From contig NZ_CP090641.1 in NCBI RefSeq assembly GCF_029633825.1, positions 1-64,000 on the forward strand: a stretch of 64,000 bases of DNA, given 5' to 3'. Below are positions 17,212 to 25,907 of the stretch, one piece after another (the first letter of the stretch is position 1; each line of letters starts with the position of its first letter). Position numbers and translations under genes: made by a program. The notes beneath the pieces are model-generated. The model did not search any database and had not been told where the DNA came from. It saw only the letters and a program-made list of their open reading frames with translations. The stretch is from Burkholderia contaminans (lineage in GTDB: Bacteria; Pseudomonadota; Gammaproteobacteria; Burkholderiales; Burkholderiaceae).

Positions 17212-18354
17212 TCAGAAGCGCGTGCGCATGCCGATCGTGCCGACGATCTGGTTCGCGGTGCTCGATGCGCCGCCCGAGCCGTTGATGAACGCCTGGTAGC
17301 CGCGACCCGCTGCGTGCTGGTACATCGCTTCCGCATAGACGTCCGTGCGGCGCGACAGCTTGTAGACGGCCTGCAGGTCGACCTGGTGCCACTTCGGATC
17401 GGTTCCGTGCTTGCTGTCGGGGTTCGACACGCTGGCGTCCGTGTACACGTAGGCCGCGCCGAGGCTGACGGCCGGCGTCACCGCATAGCGCACGTTCACG
17501 TCGTAGTTGTTGAACGCGACCTGGCCGGTCGAGCCGAACGAGCCCGTGTTGTCGTACTGCGAACGCGTATAGACGAAGCCGACGGTGGCCGGGCCGAACC
17601 CGTAGCTGATGCCGCCGCCGTACGAACGCATGCGGTCCGAGCCGATCGACCAGCCGCCCTGGTTCAGGCTCTTCGCTTCGACCGCATCGGTCGCGCCGGC
17701 GCTCGCGCTCGTCGAGCCCTTCGTGCCGTTCATCTGCAGGTACGCGCCGGCCAGCTTCAACGGGCCGTTCGTGTAGCTCGCCGCGACGCTGTACGCGCGG
17801 TTCGCGCCGAAGTTGGTCGCGTTCGAGAACGCATACATCGCGCCGACCTTGAAGCCCGCATAGGTCTCGCTCGTGTACTTGACCGCGTTGTTGATGCGCA
17901 GCGAGTGGTTCAGGTTGTCGTTGTCGAACGGATGCGCGAAGCTCGCGTCGCCGAAGTCGCCGGCCGTGGCCGACAGCGGCGCGACGAAGTCGACCATCGT
18001 GTCGTACTGGCGGCCGAGCGTCAGCGTGCCGTAGCCGTTCTGGCTCAGGCCGACGTACGCGTGGCGGCCGAACAGCTTGCCGTCCTGCCCGAGCCCGCCG
18101 TTGTTCACGTTGAAGCCGTTCTCGAGCACGAACAGCGCCTTGAGGCCGCCGCCGAGATCCTCGGTGCCGCGAAACCCGACGCGGCTGCCGTTGACGGTGC
18201 CGCTGTTCAGGCGCCACAGCGATGCACCGTTGGCGTTGTTGGTGTAGACGATGCCGGCGTCGATCAGGCCGTACAGCGTGACCGAGCTCTGTGCGTGAGC
18301 GAGCGGGGCGAACAGTGCGGCGGCGCATGCGCCTGCGATGAGGGTTTTTTTCAA
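17212..18354 (-). CDS. Gram-negative general porin
   Basis: This 380-residue outer-membrane beta-barrel porin of the betaproteobacterial type starts with a signal peptide (LKKTLIAGACAAALFAPLAHA, cleaved before QSSVTLYGLIDAG). It ends in IGMRTRF, with the terminal phenylalanine needed for barrel assembly. Internal signatures include GSRVGFRGTEDLGGGLKA and FGRHAYVGL. The start is TTG at 18354, with AGGAG 8 bp upstream; a longer GTG frame lacks a leader. A TATACT -10-like hexamer lies at 18399-18404. The porin would admit small hydrophilic solutes. Confidence 0.92.
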   Translation of the reverse strand: MKKTLIAGACAAALFAPLAHAQSSVTLYGLIDAGIVYTNNANGASLWRLNSGTVNGSRVGFRGTEDLGGGLKALFVLENGFNVNNGGLGQDGKLFGRHAYVGLSQNGYGTLTLGRQYDTMVDFVAPLSATAGDFGDASFAHPFDNDNLNHSLRINNAVKYTSETYAGFKVGAMYAFSNATNFGANRAYSVAASYTNGPLKLAGAYLQMNGTKGSTSASAGATDAVEAKSLNQGGWSIGSDRMRSYGGGISYGFGPATVGFVYTRSQYDNTGSFGSTGQVAFNNYDVNVRYAVTPAVSLGAAYVYTDASVSNPDSKHGTDPKWHQVDLQAVYKLSRRTDVYAEAMYQHAAGRGYQAFINGSGGASSTANQIVGTIGMRTRF

Positions 18355-18783
18355 GTGAAGGCTCCTGCGTGTGGGACTGGGAACGAAAGTTCGGCGCAAG
18401 TATAGGAACGCATCGCGCGCGCGAGGCCGCCGGGGCCGCGAGCGCACCTTTCCGGATCCGGCAAGAGTCCTTCACAAAACTGACACGATGTGCCGCGCGC
18501 GCCTGAGGCCGGCGGTTTTTGCTCGATCGCGCACGGATGGCATCTGCTCCTCGGTGACCGGCTGTCGCGTCGTTGCAACATGCGCGGGGCGAGGCACGGC
18601 GGTTGATCGGCTTGACCGGCGCGCGGAGAATGAGGCGTTCACGCCGACGACGGGTGTCACACGAATGAGAAGACGCGTGCGCATCACCGATCGCCGAGTC
18701 TCGTCGATACTCGTCAACTGGATCGCACGGCCGCCGGCGCAAAGCGCGTGGCCGTTTTCATGGATGCCACGGGGAGACTCCAC
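18355..18783. other. Intergenic region between porin and deaminase genes
   Basis: About 430 bp between divergent genes. The porin leader and probable -10 (18399-18404, minus strand) lie at the left. No convincing promoter, dyad or small gene for the deaminase was seen, apart from its GGGAG ribosome site. Open frames here look like random GC-rich frames. Confidence 0.5.
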
Positions 18784-20025
18784 ATGAATCTGTTCAACGT
18801 ACGCCTGCGCGGCCGCGACGGCCTGTTCACGATCGCCATCGACGGCGGCACGATCGCGCGGGTCGACGCCCAGCCTTCACCGGTCGCGCCCACGGGCATG
18901 GCGGACCTCGACGCGGGCGGCCGCCTGGCGATTGCGCCGCTCGTCGAGCCGCATATTCACCTCGACGCGGTGCTGACGGCCGGCGAGCCCGCGTGGAACA
19001 TGAGCGGCACGCTGTTCGAGGGCATCGAGCGCTGGGCCGAACGCAAGGCGACGATCACGCACGAGGACACGAAGACGCGCGCGCATGCGGCGATCGGCAT
19101 GCTGCGCGATCACGGGATCCAGCACGTGCGCACGCACGTCGACGTCACGGACCCGACGCTTGCCGCACTGAAGGCGATGCTGGAAGTGAAGGACGAGGCG
19201 CGCGGGCTGATCGACCTGCAGATCGTCGCGTTTCCGCAGGAAGGCATCGAATCGTTCGACGGCGGCCGCGCGCTGATGGAGCAGGCGATCGACCTGGGCG
19301 CGGACGTCGTCGGCGGGATTCCGCACTTCGAGAACACGCGCGAGCAGGGTGTCAGCTCGATCCGCTTCCTGATGGATCTCGCGGAGCGCACCGGCTGCCT
19401 CGTCGACGTGCATTGCGACGAAACGGACGATCCGCATTCGCGCTTCCTCGAAGTGCTCGCGGAAGAGACGCGCGTGCGCGGGATGGGGTCGCGCGTGACG
19501 GCGAGCCACACGACCGCGATGGGCTCGTACGACAATGCGTACTGCTCGAAGCTGTTCCGCTTGCTGAAGCGCGCGGGCCTGAACTTCATCTCGTGCCCGA
19601 CCGAGAGCATCCACCTGCAAGGGCGCTTCGACACGTTTCCGAAGCGGCGCGGCGTCACGCGCGTCGCGGAGCTCGACCGCGCGGGCATCAACGTGTGCTT
19701 CGGGCAGGATTCGATCAAGGACCCGTGGTATCCGCTCGGCAACGGCAACATCCTGCGCGTGCTCGATGCGGGCCTCCATATCTGCCACATGATGGGCTAC
19801 CAGGACCTGCAGCGCTGCCTCGACTTCGTGACCGACCACAGCGCGACGACCATGCATCTCGGCGACAACTACGGCATCGCAGTCGGGCGTCCGGCGAATC
19901 TCGTCGTGCTCGACGCGGACAGCGACTACGAAGCGGTGCGCCGGCAGGCCAAGGCGACGCTGTCGATCCGCCACGGGAAAGTGATCCTGCGGCGCGAACC
20001 GGAGCGCGTCACGTATCCGGATTGA
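18784..20025 (+). CDS. Cytosine deaminase-like amidohydrolase (CodA family)
   Basis: This 413-residue TIM-barrel amidohydrolase is close in length and motifs to E. coli CodA. Metal and catalytic residues align: H57 and H59 (VEPHIHLD), H210 and E213 (VDVHCDE), H242 (SHTTAM) and D309. Two residues differ at the active site: E. coli has GHDD where this has GQDS (307-310), so H312 and D314 of CodA become Q308 and S310. In E. coli, changes at D314 alter substrate preference, so this protein may deaminate cytosine, a related pyrimidine or a cyclic guanidine. GGGAGA precedes the ATG. No codB-type transporter is adjacent, so the codA name is withheld. Confidence 0.8.
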   Translation: MNLFNVRLRGRDGLFTIAIDGGTIARVDAQPSPVAPTGMADLDAGGRLAIAPLVEPHIHLDAVLTAGEPAWNMSGTLFEGIERWAERKATITHEDTKTRAHAAIGMLRDHGIQHVRTHVDVTDPTLAALKAMLEVKDEARGLIDLQIVAFPQEGIESFDGGRALMEQAIDLGADVVGGIPHFENTREQGVSSIRFLMDLAERTGCLVDVHCDETDDPHSRFLEVLAEETRVRGMGSRVTASHTTAMGSYDNAYCSKLFRLLKRAGLNFISCPTESIHLQGRFDTFPKRRGVTRVAELDRAGINVCFGQDSIKDPWYPLGNGNILRVLDAGLHICHMMGYQDLQRCLDFVTDHSATTMHLGDNYGIAVGRPANLVVLDADSDYEAVRRQAKATLSIRHGKVILRREPERVTYPD

Positions 20026-20200
20026 CGCGGACTTGATGCACGCGGCGGGCGATCCCGGCCCGTCCGGCGGCATGTATTCATGGAATGCATCAGTCGATTC
20101 GAAAAATACGTTTGTCTCATGATGGGTGCCGGCCTACGATGCGGTCCTGACGGCGGCGTGCGTGTTGCGCGCCGTCCTTTCGACTCCATTCGCCGACTCC

Positions 20201-21535
20201 ATGCGCCCCGATCTCCCGTCCGCTCCCGCATCCTCCTCGCCGGCCGCCAGCCCGTTCGCGCGCGTGGCCGTCGTCACGATCCTGACCGGCGTCGGCGCGG
20301 GCCTCGGCGGCATGCTGCTCGCGCTGCTGTTGCATGCGATCCAGCACGTCGCGTACGGCTACAGCGTCGCGCACGTGATCGGCACCGAGAGCTTCCTGAC
20401 CGGCGCGAGCGGCGCGGATCCGCTGCGCCGCCTCGCGGTGCTGATCGTCTGCGGGATCGTCGCCGGCGGCGGCTGGTGGGCGTTGTACCGGTATGGCCGG
20501 CCGCTCGTCAGTATCCGCCGCGCGGTGCGCGCGGCCGACCCGCGGATGCCGGTCGTCAGCACGACGGTTCACGCGCTGCTGCAGATCGTCACAGTCGCGC
20601 TCGGCTCGCCGCTCGGCCGCGAAGTCGCGCCGCGCGAGATCGGTTCGCTGCTTGCCGGGCGGCTGGCGCATGCGGCGGGGCTCACGCCCCACGACTGCCG
20701 GCTGATGGTTGCGTGCGGTGCGGGCGCAGGCCTCGCGGCCGTCTACAACGTGCCGCTCGGCGGCGCGATCTTCGTGCTCGAAGTGCTGCTCGGCACGTTC
20801 GAACTGCGTGCGCTTGTCATCGCGGTCGCGACGTCGGCGATCGCGGCGGCCGTTGCGTGGATCGGCCTCGGCAACGAACACCAGTACACGGTGCCGCCGT
20901 TCGTGCTGAGCACGCCGCTCGTGGTGTGGTCGATCGTCTGCGGGCCGCTGTTCGGTCTTGCCGCGTACGGCTTCGTGCGGCTCACGACCCAGGCCCGGGC
21001 GAACGCGCCGAAAGACTGGCGGCTGCCCGTGCTCGCGCTGGCCAACTTCGCGGTGATCGGCGTGCTCGCGATGCGGTTTCCGCAATTGCTCGGCAACGGC
21101 AAGGGCCCGGCGTCGCTGGGCTTTGACGGCACACTGACGATCGGTCTCGCCGCGGCGCTGCTCGTGCTGAAGGTGCTGATCGAGGCGGGCAGCCTGCGGG
21201 CGGGTGCGGAAGGCGGCCTGCTGACGCCGGGCCTCGCGAACGGCGCGCTGCTCGGCGTCGTGCTCGGCGGGCTGTGGAGCCTCGTGTGGCCGGGCGCGTC
21301 GATCGGCGGATGCGCACTGATCGGTGCGACCGCGTTTCTCGCCGCGTCGATGCAGATGCCGATCACGGCGGTCGTGCTGCTGCTCGAATTCACGCGCGCG
21401 GATCATGACAGCCTCGTGCCGATGCTGCTTGCGGTGGCCGGCTCGCTCGTCGCGTACCGGTTCGCGCAGCGGCTGGCGGAGCGGCGGGAAAGTGCGGTTG
21501 CAACGGTGCGCGAACACGCAGCGGCTATGCGCTGA
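20201..21535 (+). CDS. ClC-family chloride channel or chloride/proton antiporter
   Basis: This 444-residue membrane protein carries the ClC filter signatures GSPLGREVAPREIGSLLAG (normally GxxGREGPxxxxG) and, near the C terminus, EGGLLTPGLANGALLGV. The gating glutamate of GRE is present, which favours an antiporter, but the next residue is V instead of G. There are no C-terminal CBS domains, as is usual for bacterial ClcB-type proteins. It probably helps with acid or charge balance at the inner membrane. The start at 20201 (MRPDLPSAP) was preferred to one 25 codons upstream, but no good ribosome site is seen for either. Confidence 0.85.
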   Translation: MRPDLPSAPASSSPAASPFARVAVVTILTGVGAGLGGMLLALLLHAIQHVAYGYSVAHVIGTESFLTGASGADPLRRLAVLIVCGIVAGGGWWALYRYGRPLVSIRRAVRAADPRMPVVSTTVHALLQIVTVALGSPLGREVAPREIGSLLAGRLAHAAGLTPHDCRLMVACGAGAGLAAVYNVPLGGAIFVLEVLLGTFELRALVIAVATSAIAAAVAWIGLGNEHQYTVPPFVLSTPLVVWSIVCGPLFGLAAYGFVRLTTQARANAPKDWRLPVLALANFAVIGVLAMRFPQLLGNGKGPASLGFDGTLTIGLAAALLVLKVLIEAGSLRAGAEGGLLTPGLANGALLGVVLGGLWSLVWPGASIGGCALIGATAFLAASMQMPITAVVLLLEFTRADHDSLVPMLLAVAGSLVAYRFAQRLAERRESAVATVREHAAAMR

Positions 21536-21835
21536 CGCGCATGAGTGGTCAGGAAGCAGGAAACGCACCACCATCAGAAACCGGCGAGCCACCAGAAAAA
21601 TTGACGGTTTGTATCCGTTCTGGTGAATACCGTTGCCGCGACGCTCGTGCTGGACGACGAAGCCGTAACGATCGGAAGTTCAAGCCGAACATCGCTGAAG
21701 CGAACCGCGCGTAATCGATCTATTGCATCCCGACACGGTTCTGCAGCGGTCGCCGACCCGGCGGACGCGTTGTCCTCCCTGCGTTATTCACGATAGCTTT
21801 GCCAGTTCGCTCAAACTCAAACTGTCCGAGAGAAA
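21536..21835. other. Intergenic region upstream of the STM2901-like gene
   Basis: About 300 bp, richer in AT than its neighbours. It holds an inverted repeat ACCAGAA (21591-21597) / TTCTGGT (21618-21624) that brackets a weak promoter-like TTGACG-17-TGAATA (21601-21629). No gene is seen. Confidence 0.4.
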
Positions 21836-22273
21836 ATGGCAACTTCGTACAAGTACGGCATTCATGAGGGCCTGCGCCGTGAAGAATTGCTCTTGCTGAT
21901 CTTCATCGAAGAAACCGGCAAGGCGTTGGGTGTAGATGATGCGGTTGGCATCGCGATGGTATTGCTGGGGCAGCGTTTCATTCCCACGCGCGGCAAGTTC
22001 GCGAACGCAGTCAAGGGCACCTCCATCGCGTCTGTCGTTGCGCGTCGTATGTTGCCGTACGAGCTAAAGCACCGGATATTGCCTACCGTTACCTCGTTCA
22101 CTAGCCTTATCATGTTGCGCATCAAATTTACGCGGAATATCGGTGCGTTCGTCGGGCGTGCGATTCCCGGCGTCGGATGGGTAATGCTGGCAACCGATGT
22201 ATCGCTGATCACTTATCACACGGTAAAGACCTACAACGGCATCGTGAAGCCCGAGGATCGTCTGTATGGCTGA
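21836..22273 (+). CDS. STM2901-like membrane protein
   Basis: This 145-residue protein resembles the STM2901 family: an acidic N-terminal helix (REELLLLIFIEETGKALGV), the conserved core ANAVKGTSIASVVARRMLPY, then a hydrophobic span IPGVGWVMLATDVSLITY and a KPEDRL tail. Function is unknown. Family members, including the Salmonella one, sit next to a DUF1493 protein, as here. The next gene overlaps it by 8 bp. Base composition is less GC-rich than the flanking genes, suggesting later acquisition. Confidence 0.75.
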   Translation: MATSYKYGIHEGLRREELLLLIFIEETGKALGVDDAVGIAMVLLGQRFIPTRGKFANAVKGTSIASVVARRMLPYELKHRILPTVTSFTSLIMLRIKFTRNIGAFVGRAIPGVGWVMLATDVSLITYHTVKTYNGIVKPEDRLYG

Positions 22274-22613
22274 CACATGGAAGCGTCTCGAAGCATTTAT
22301 CACGGGCGATATCGGCGCGCTTCCAGTCCGTCGAATCGAACTGAATCGGGACACGGATCTCTATCACGATCTCGACATGGAGCCGGACGCTATCGACACG
22401 CTTATCAAGCGATGGGGGGAGGCGTTCGGTGTCGACCTGTCCGCGTTCGACATTCACCATTACTACCCGTCCGCGAAGCTCGGCATGGGTTCGTTTCTCG
22501 CTGCGGTTGTCAAATCGCCGTTTAGCCTTGATGCGCGCGAGAAGTTGGGCGGCAGGTCGCTGACACTCGGAATGCTGAAAGAGGCGATGGAGCGCGGGCG
22601 CTGGGAATCGTAA
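22266..22613 (+). CDS. DUF1493 acyl-carrier-like protein
   Basis: This 115-residue protein of the DUF1493 family has a fold predicted to be like an acyl carrier protein: an early NRDTDLYHDLDM segment, an acidic DTLIKRWGEAFGVDLSAF helix and a C-terminal LTLGMLKEAMERGRW. The serine that carries phosphopantetheine in true carriers is not evident. It overlaps the upstream STM2901-like gene by 8 bp (ATGGCTGA), so the two are almost certainly made together. A strong terminator follows at 22688. Confidence 0.8.
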   Translation: MADTWKRLEAFITGDIGALPVRRIELNRDTDLYHDLDMEPDAIDTLIKRWGEAFGVDLSAFDIHHYYPSAKLGMGSFLAAVVKSPFSLDAREKLGGRSLTLGMLKEAMERGRWES

Positions 22614-22971
22614 CCTTCTGAAGGTCGCAGGCTACTGGCCTGACACCTGTTCATGCGAACCACGCCGGATCGCTTCATGAAACGCAGAACGCCCGCCAGA
22701 TTCATATCCAGGCGGGCGTTTTTGCGTTTGCACTTTCCGCCATCGATTCCGGTTTGCGCCCGCTATCGGCGGTGATTCACAGATGGGTGTTCCGACGCCC
22801 GAACTCCGTGACGCCCCTGTGACGGATTCGAGAACCTGAAATTGACCGGCGCAATGGCCACCAAAGGCATCAAGGCAGACTGCGCGGTTCTGTGCAAGAA
22901 TCCGCGCGTTTCCGCGCCTCAACCAACAACGACACGCGCGGACGTCCCTATCAGGAAACGAGGAGCTCAAG
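22614..22971. other. Intergenic region with terminator, upstream of atoE-like gene
   Basis: About 360 bp. It contains the terminator at 22688-22723, then about 250 bp leading to the TTG start at 22972, with GAGGAG just before. No gene or clear promoter was seen. Confidence 0.5.
22688..22723 (+). terminator. Rho-independent terminator after the DUF1493 gene
   Basis: Stem AACGCCCGCC (22688-22697) / GGCGGGCGTT (22711-22720), 13-nt loop, followed by more T's (the run is TTTTT). It lies about 75 bp past the DUF1493 stop. Confidence 0.88.
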
Positions 22972-24294
22972 TTGATTCAGCGCATTTCCCAATTCTTCAC
23001 GCAGGTGGTCCACCGCGTGTTGCCCGACCCGTTGATTTTCGCGATCCTGCTGACGATCGTCACGTTCGCGCTCGCGTTCGGTCTCACGCCAAACACGCCC
23101 GTGCAGCTCACGACGATGTGGGGTTCGGGATTCTGGAACCTGCTCGCGTTCTCGATGCAGATGGTCATGATCCTCGTCACCGGTCACGCACTCGCGAGTT
23201 CGCCGCCCGTGAAGCGCATGCTCGTGGCGCTCGCGAGCACCGCGCGCACGCCCGGGCAGGGCGTGATGCTCGTCGCGTTCGTCGGCGCGCTCGCGTGCGC
23301 GATCAACTGGGGCTTCGGCCTCGTGCTCGGCGCGATGCTCGCGCGCGAAGTGGCGCGCCGTGTCGCCGGCAGCGATTACCGGCTGCTCGTTGCGTCCGCC
23401 TACATGGGCTTCCTGAGCTGGCACGGCGGCTTGTCGGGATCGGTCCCGCTCGTCGCGGCCACGAAGGGCAATCCGATGGAGAAAACCATCGGGCTGATTC
23501 CCGTGTCGGAGACGATCTTCACCGGCTACAACGCGTTCATCACGATCGGCCTGATCGTGATGTTGCCGTTCCTCGCGCGCATGATGATGCCGAAGCCGGG
23601 TGACGTTGTCAGTGTCGATCCGGCGCTGCTGGCCGAACCGCCGAGCGTCGAGCGCCAGCTCGGGCCCGATGCGACGTTCGCGGAACGGCTGGAGGAAAGC
23701 CGCTTGCTGTCGGTCTTCGTCGCGGCGCTGTGCGCGGCGTTCCTCGTGCTGAAGTTCGTGCAGAAGGGCTTCGCGCTCGACATCGATACCGTGAACCTCG
23801 CGTTCCTCGCGGCCGGCATCCTGCTGCACCGTACGCCGATGGCCTATGCGCGCGCGGTGGCCGGTGCGGCGCGCGGCGCATCGGGGATCATGATCCAGTT
23901 CCCGTTCTACGCGGGCATCCAGGCGCTGATGGATCACTCGGGGCTCGCGGGCGTGATCACGAAGTGGTTCGTCGATATCGCGAACGTGCACACGTTCCCG
24001 CTGCTCGCGTTCCTGAGCTCGGCCGTGATCAATTTCGCGGTGCCGTCCGGCGGCGGCCACTGGGTCGTGCAGGGCCCGTTCGTGATGCCGGCGGCCCAGG
24101 CGCTCGGCGCCGATCTCGGCAAGGCCGCGATGGCGATCGCGTACGGCGAGGCCTGGACCAACATGGCGCAGCCGTTCTGGGCGTTGCCCGCGCTGGCGAT
24201 CGCCGGGCTCGGCGTGCGCGACATCATGGGCTATTGCGTGACGACGCTGCTGTTCTCGGGCGTCGTGTTCGTCGCAGGGATGTATCTGTTCTGA
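22972..24294 (+). CDS. atoE: Short-chain fatty-acid transporter (AtoE family)
   Basis: This 440-residue inner-membrane carrier has about ten spans. AtoE-type markers include VLPDPLIFAILLTIVTF near the N terminus, INWGFGLVLGAMLAREV, SWHGGLSGSVPL and the late INFAVPSGGGHWVVQGP, typical of short-chain fatty-acid uptake proteins. It starts at TTG 22972 with GAGGAG upstream. The likely substrate is acetoacetate or another short acid. It converges on a catabolic set with a beta-keto acid cleavage enzyme, which makes acetoacetate-related products. The shared role is inference, as the genes are on opposite strands. Confidence 0.88.
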   Translation: MIQRISQFFTQVVHRVLPDPLIFAILLTIVTFALAFGLTPNTPVQLTTMWGSGFWNLLAFSMQMVMILVTGHALASSPPVKRMLVALASTARTPGQGVMLVAFVGALACAINWGFGLVLGAMLAREVARRVAGSDYRLLVASAYMGFLSWHGGLSGSVPLVAATKGNPMEKTIGLIPVSETIFTGYNAFITIGLIVMLPFLARMMMPKPGDVVSVDPALLAEPPSVERQLGPDATFAERLEESRLLSVFVAALCAAFLVLKFVQKGFALDIDTVNLAFLAAGILLHRTPMAYARAVAGAARGASGIMIQFPFYAGIQALMDHSGLAGVITKWFVDIANVHTFPLLAFLSSAVINFAVPSGGGHWVVQGPFVMPAAQALGADLGKAAMAIAYGEAWTNMAQPFWALPALAIAGLGVRDIMGYCVTTLLFSGVVFVAGMYLF

Positions 24295-24302
24295 CGGGGC
24301 GA

Positions 24303-24339
24303 CGCGAGAGGCGGGCCGCGTATGCGTCCGCCTCTCGCG
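24303..24339. terminator. Hairpin between convergent genes
   Basis: A perfect 12-bp stem CGCGAGAGGCGG (24303-24314) / CCGCCTCTCGCG (24328-24339) with a 13-nt loop lies between the convergent atoE and MFS genes and could serve both. It lacks a strong T run on either side. Confidence 0.6.
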
Positions 24340-24359
24340 ATCCCGAATCCGGCCTGCCG

Positions 24360-25685
24360 TCAGCCGGGCGACCGTGCGCCTGGCCGCTCGTGTCCGTGCC
24401 GCAACGCGAGGCTGGCGAACGCCGCGATGACGAGCGCGGCCGCCAGCAGTGTCAGCCCGTTCTTCGCGTTGCCGGTTGCCTGTTCGATCGCACCGACGAC
24501 GGTCGGCCCGACGAAACCGCCGAGCAACCCGCACGTATTCACCAGCCCGAGTCCGCCTGCCAGTGCGTTACCGGCGAGCCGCGACGCGGGAAACGTGAAG
24601 ACGATCGACTGAACGACGAAGAACATGAATGCGGCCACGCACACGCACAGGAGCCCCGCGGCAGGCGACGCATGCGCGGCGCCGACCATCCCGGCCGCCA
24701 TCACGACCAGCCCCGCACACAGCATCCGGCGCGAATGCCGCGACTCGCGCGCAAAGCGCGGCAGCGTGGCGGCGCCGCACGCGGCGGCAAGCCAGGGCAG
24801 CGCGGTCAACAACCCGACCGCGAACGGCGAGAAGCGTCCCGATGCGCCGATGATGCCCGGCAGGAAGAAAATCACCGTGTAGATGGTCAACTGGTGGCAG
24901 AAGTACACGAAGATCGCGAGCCAGATCTGCGGATCGCGCAGCGCGGTGCCGAATGCATGGCCGCCGTGCGCGCCGGCCCCCGCATCCTGCTCGGCGGCCA
25001 GCGTGCGTTCGAGTGCACGCCCGGTTTCCGGGGCGAGCCACGGTGCGGTGCTCGGACGATCCGGCAGCCGTGTCCACACGACGAATGCGAGCAGGATCGC
25101 CGGAATGCCTTCGACGACGAACAGCCACTGCCAGCCGTGGAAGCCGAGCGTGCCGTCGAGCTCGATCAGTGCGCCGGCCAGCGGCCCGCCGACGATGTTC
25201 GCGATGCACACGCCAAGCAGGAAATACCCGGTTGCGCGCGCACGCTCCTCGCGGCCGAACCAGTACGTCAGGTACAGCATCACGCCGGGAAACAGGCCGG
25301 CTTCGGCGGCCCCGAGCAGCAGGCGCATCACGTAGAACGACGTCTCGCCGCTGACGAACGCCATGGCGACCGACAGTGCCCCCCACGTGATCATGATCCG
25401 CGTGATCCAGAAGCGCGCGCCGACGCGATGCATGATCAGGTTGCTCGGAATTTCGAAGAGTGCATAGGTCAGGAAGAAGAGCCCCGCGCCGAGTCCGTAC
25501 GCGGCCGATGAAATGCCGAGATCGACCCCCATCGAATGTTTGGCGAACGCGATGTTGGTGCGGTCGAGGAAGCTGATCACATACGCGGCGATCAGCAGCG
25601 GCAGGAGTTTGCGGAACAGCAGCCGGTTCAGCGACGCGCTCGCGTCGCCGGCGGCGGACAGGGCCTGGGCGTGATGAGTGGACAT
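24360..25685 (-). CDS. MFS transporter, anion:cation symporter type
   Basis: This 441-residue protein has twelve predicted spans. The ACS family pattern is clear: DRTNIAFAKHSMGVDLGIS after the first span and EIPSNLIMHRVGARFWITR after the second. Such proteins import organic acids such as tartrate, phthalate or 4-hydroxyphenylacetate with protons. An ATG at 25685 with GGAG upstream was chosen over an upstream frame of 61 codons. It sits downstream of a BKACE, SDR and GntR gene on the same strand and probably brings in the substrate of that pathway. Confidence 0.87.
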   Translation of the reverse strand: MSTHHAQALSAAGDASASLNRLLFRKLLPLLIAAYVISFLDRTNIAFAKHSMGVDLGISSAAYGLGAGLFFLTYALFEIPSNLIMHRVGARFWITRIMITWGALSVAMAFVSGETSFYVMRLLLGAAEAGLFPGVMLYLTYWFGREERARATGYFLLGVCIANIVGGPLAGALIELDGTLGFHGWQWLFVVEGIPAILLAFVVWTRLPDRPSTAPWLAPETGRALERTLAAEQDAGAGAHGGHAFGTALRDPQIWLAIFVYFCHQLTIYTVIFFLPGIIGASGRFSPFAVGLLTALPWLAAACGAATLPRFARESRHSRRMLCAGLVVMAAGMVGAAHASPAAGLLCVCVAAFMFFVVQSIVFTFPASRLAGNALAGGLGLVNTCGLLGGFVGPTVVGAIEQATGNAKNGLTLLAAALVIAAFASLALRHGHERPGARSPG

Positions 25686-25907
25686 GCGGACGACTCCGGT
25701 AAGGGCGAACCGGCGCGCACGGCAAGCACGGTGCGCCGCGTTCGGCAGATGCCGCTGCGATGCATGCAGCGGATGGGCAGACGACGGAGCCGCGCCGGCA
25801 GCGCTCGAACGGAGCGGGGCGATGATGGGCGTCCTGGCGCCGGTCGGCTCGGGCCGGCGCCTTGTCACTGCGCTTGCGGATTCTGGTGTTGGGGGGCTAC
25901 CCGGCGA

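Noticed and set aside
22951..24534. A 527-codon frame opposite the atoE-type gene.
   Set aside because: It is a mirror frame of a clear transporter gene, with no domain or ribosome site.
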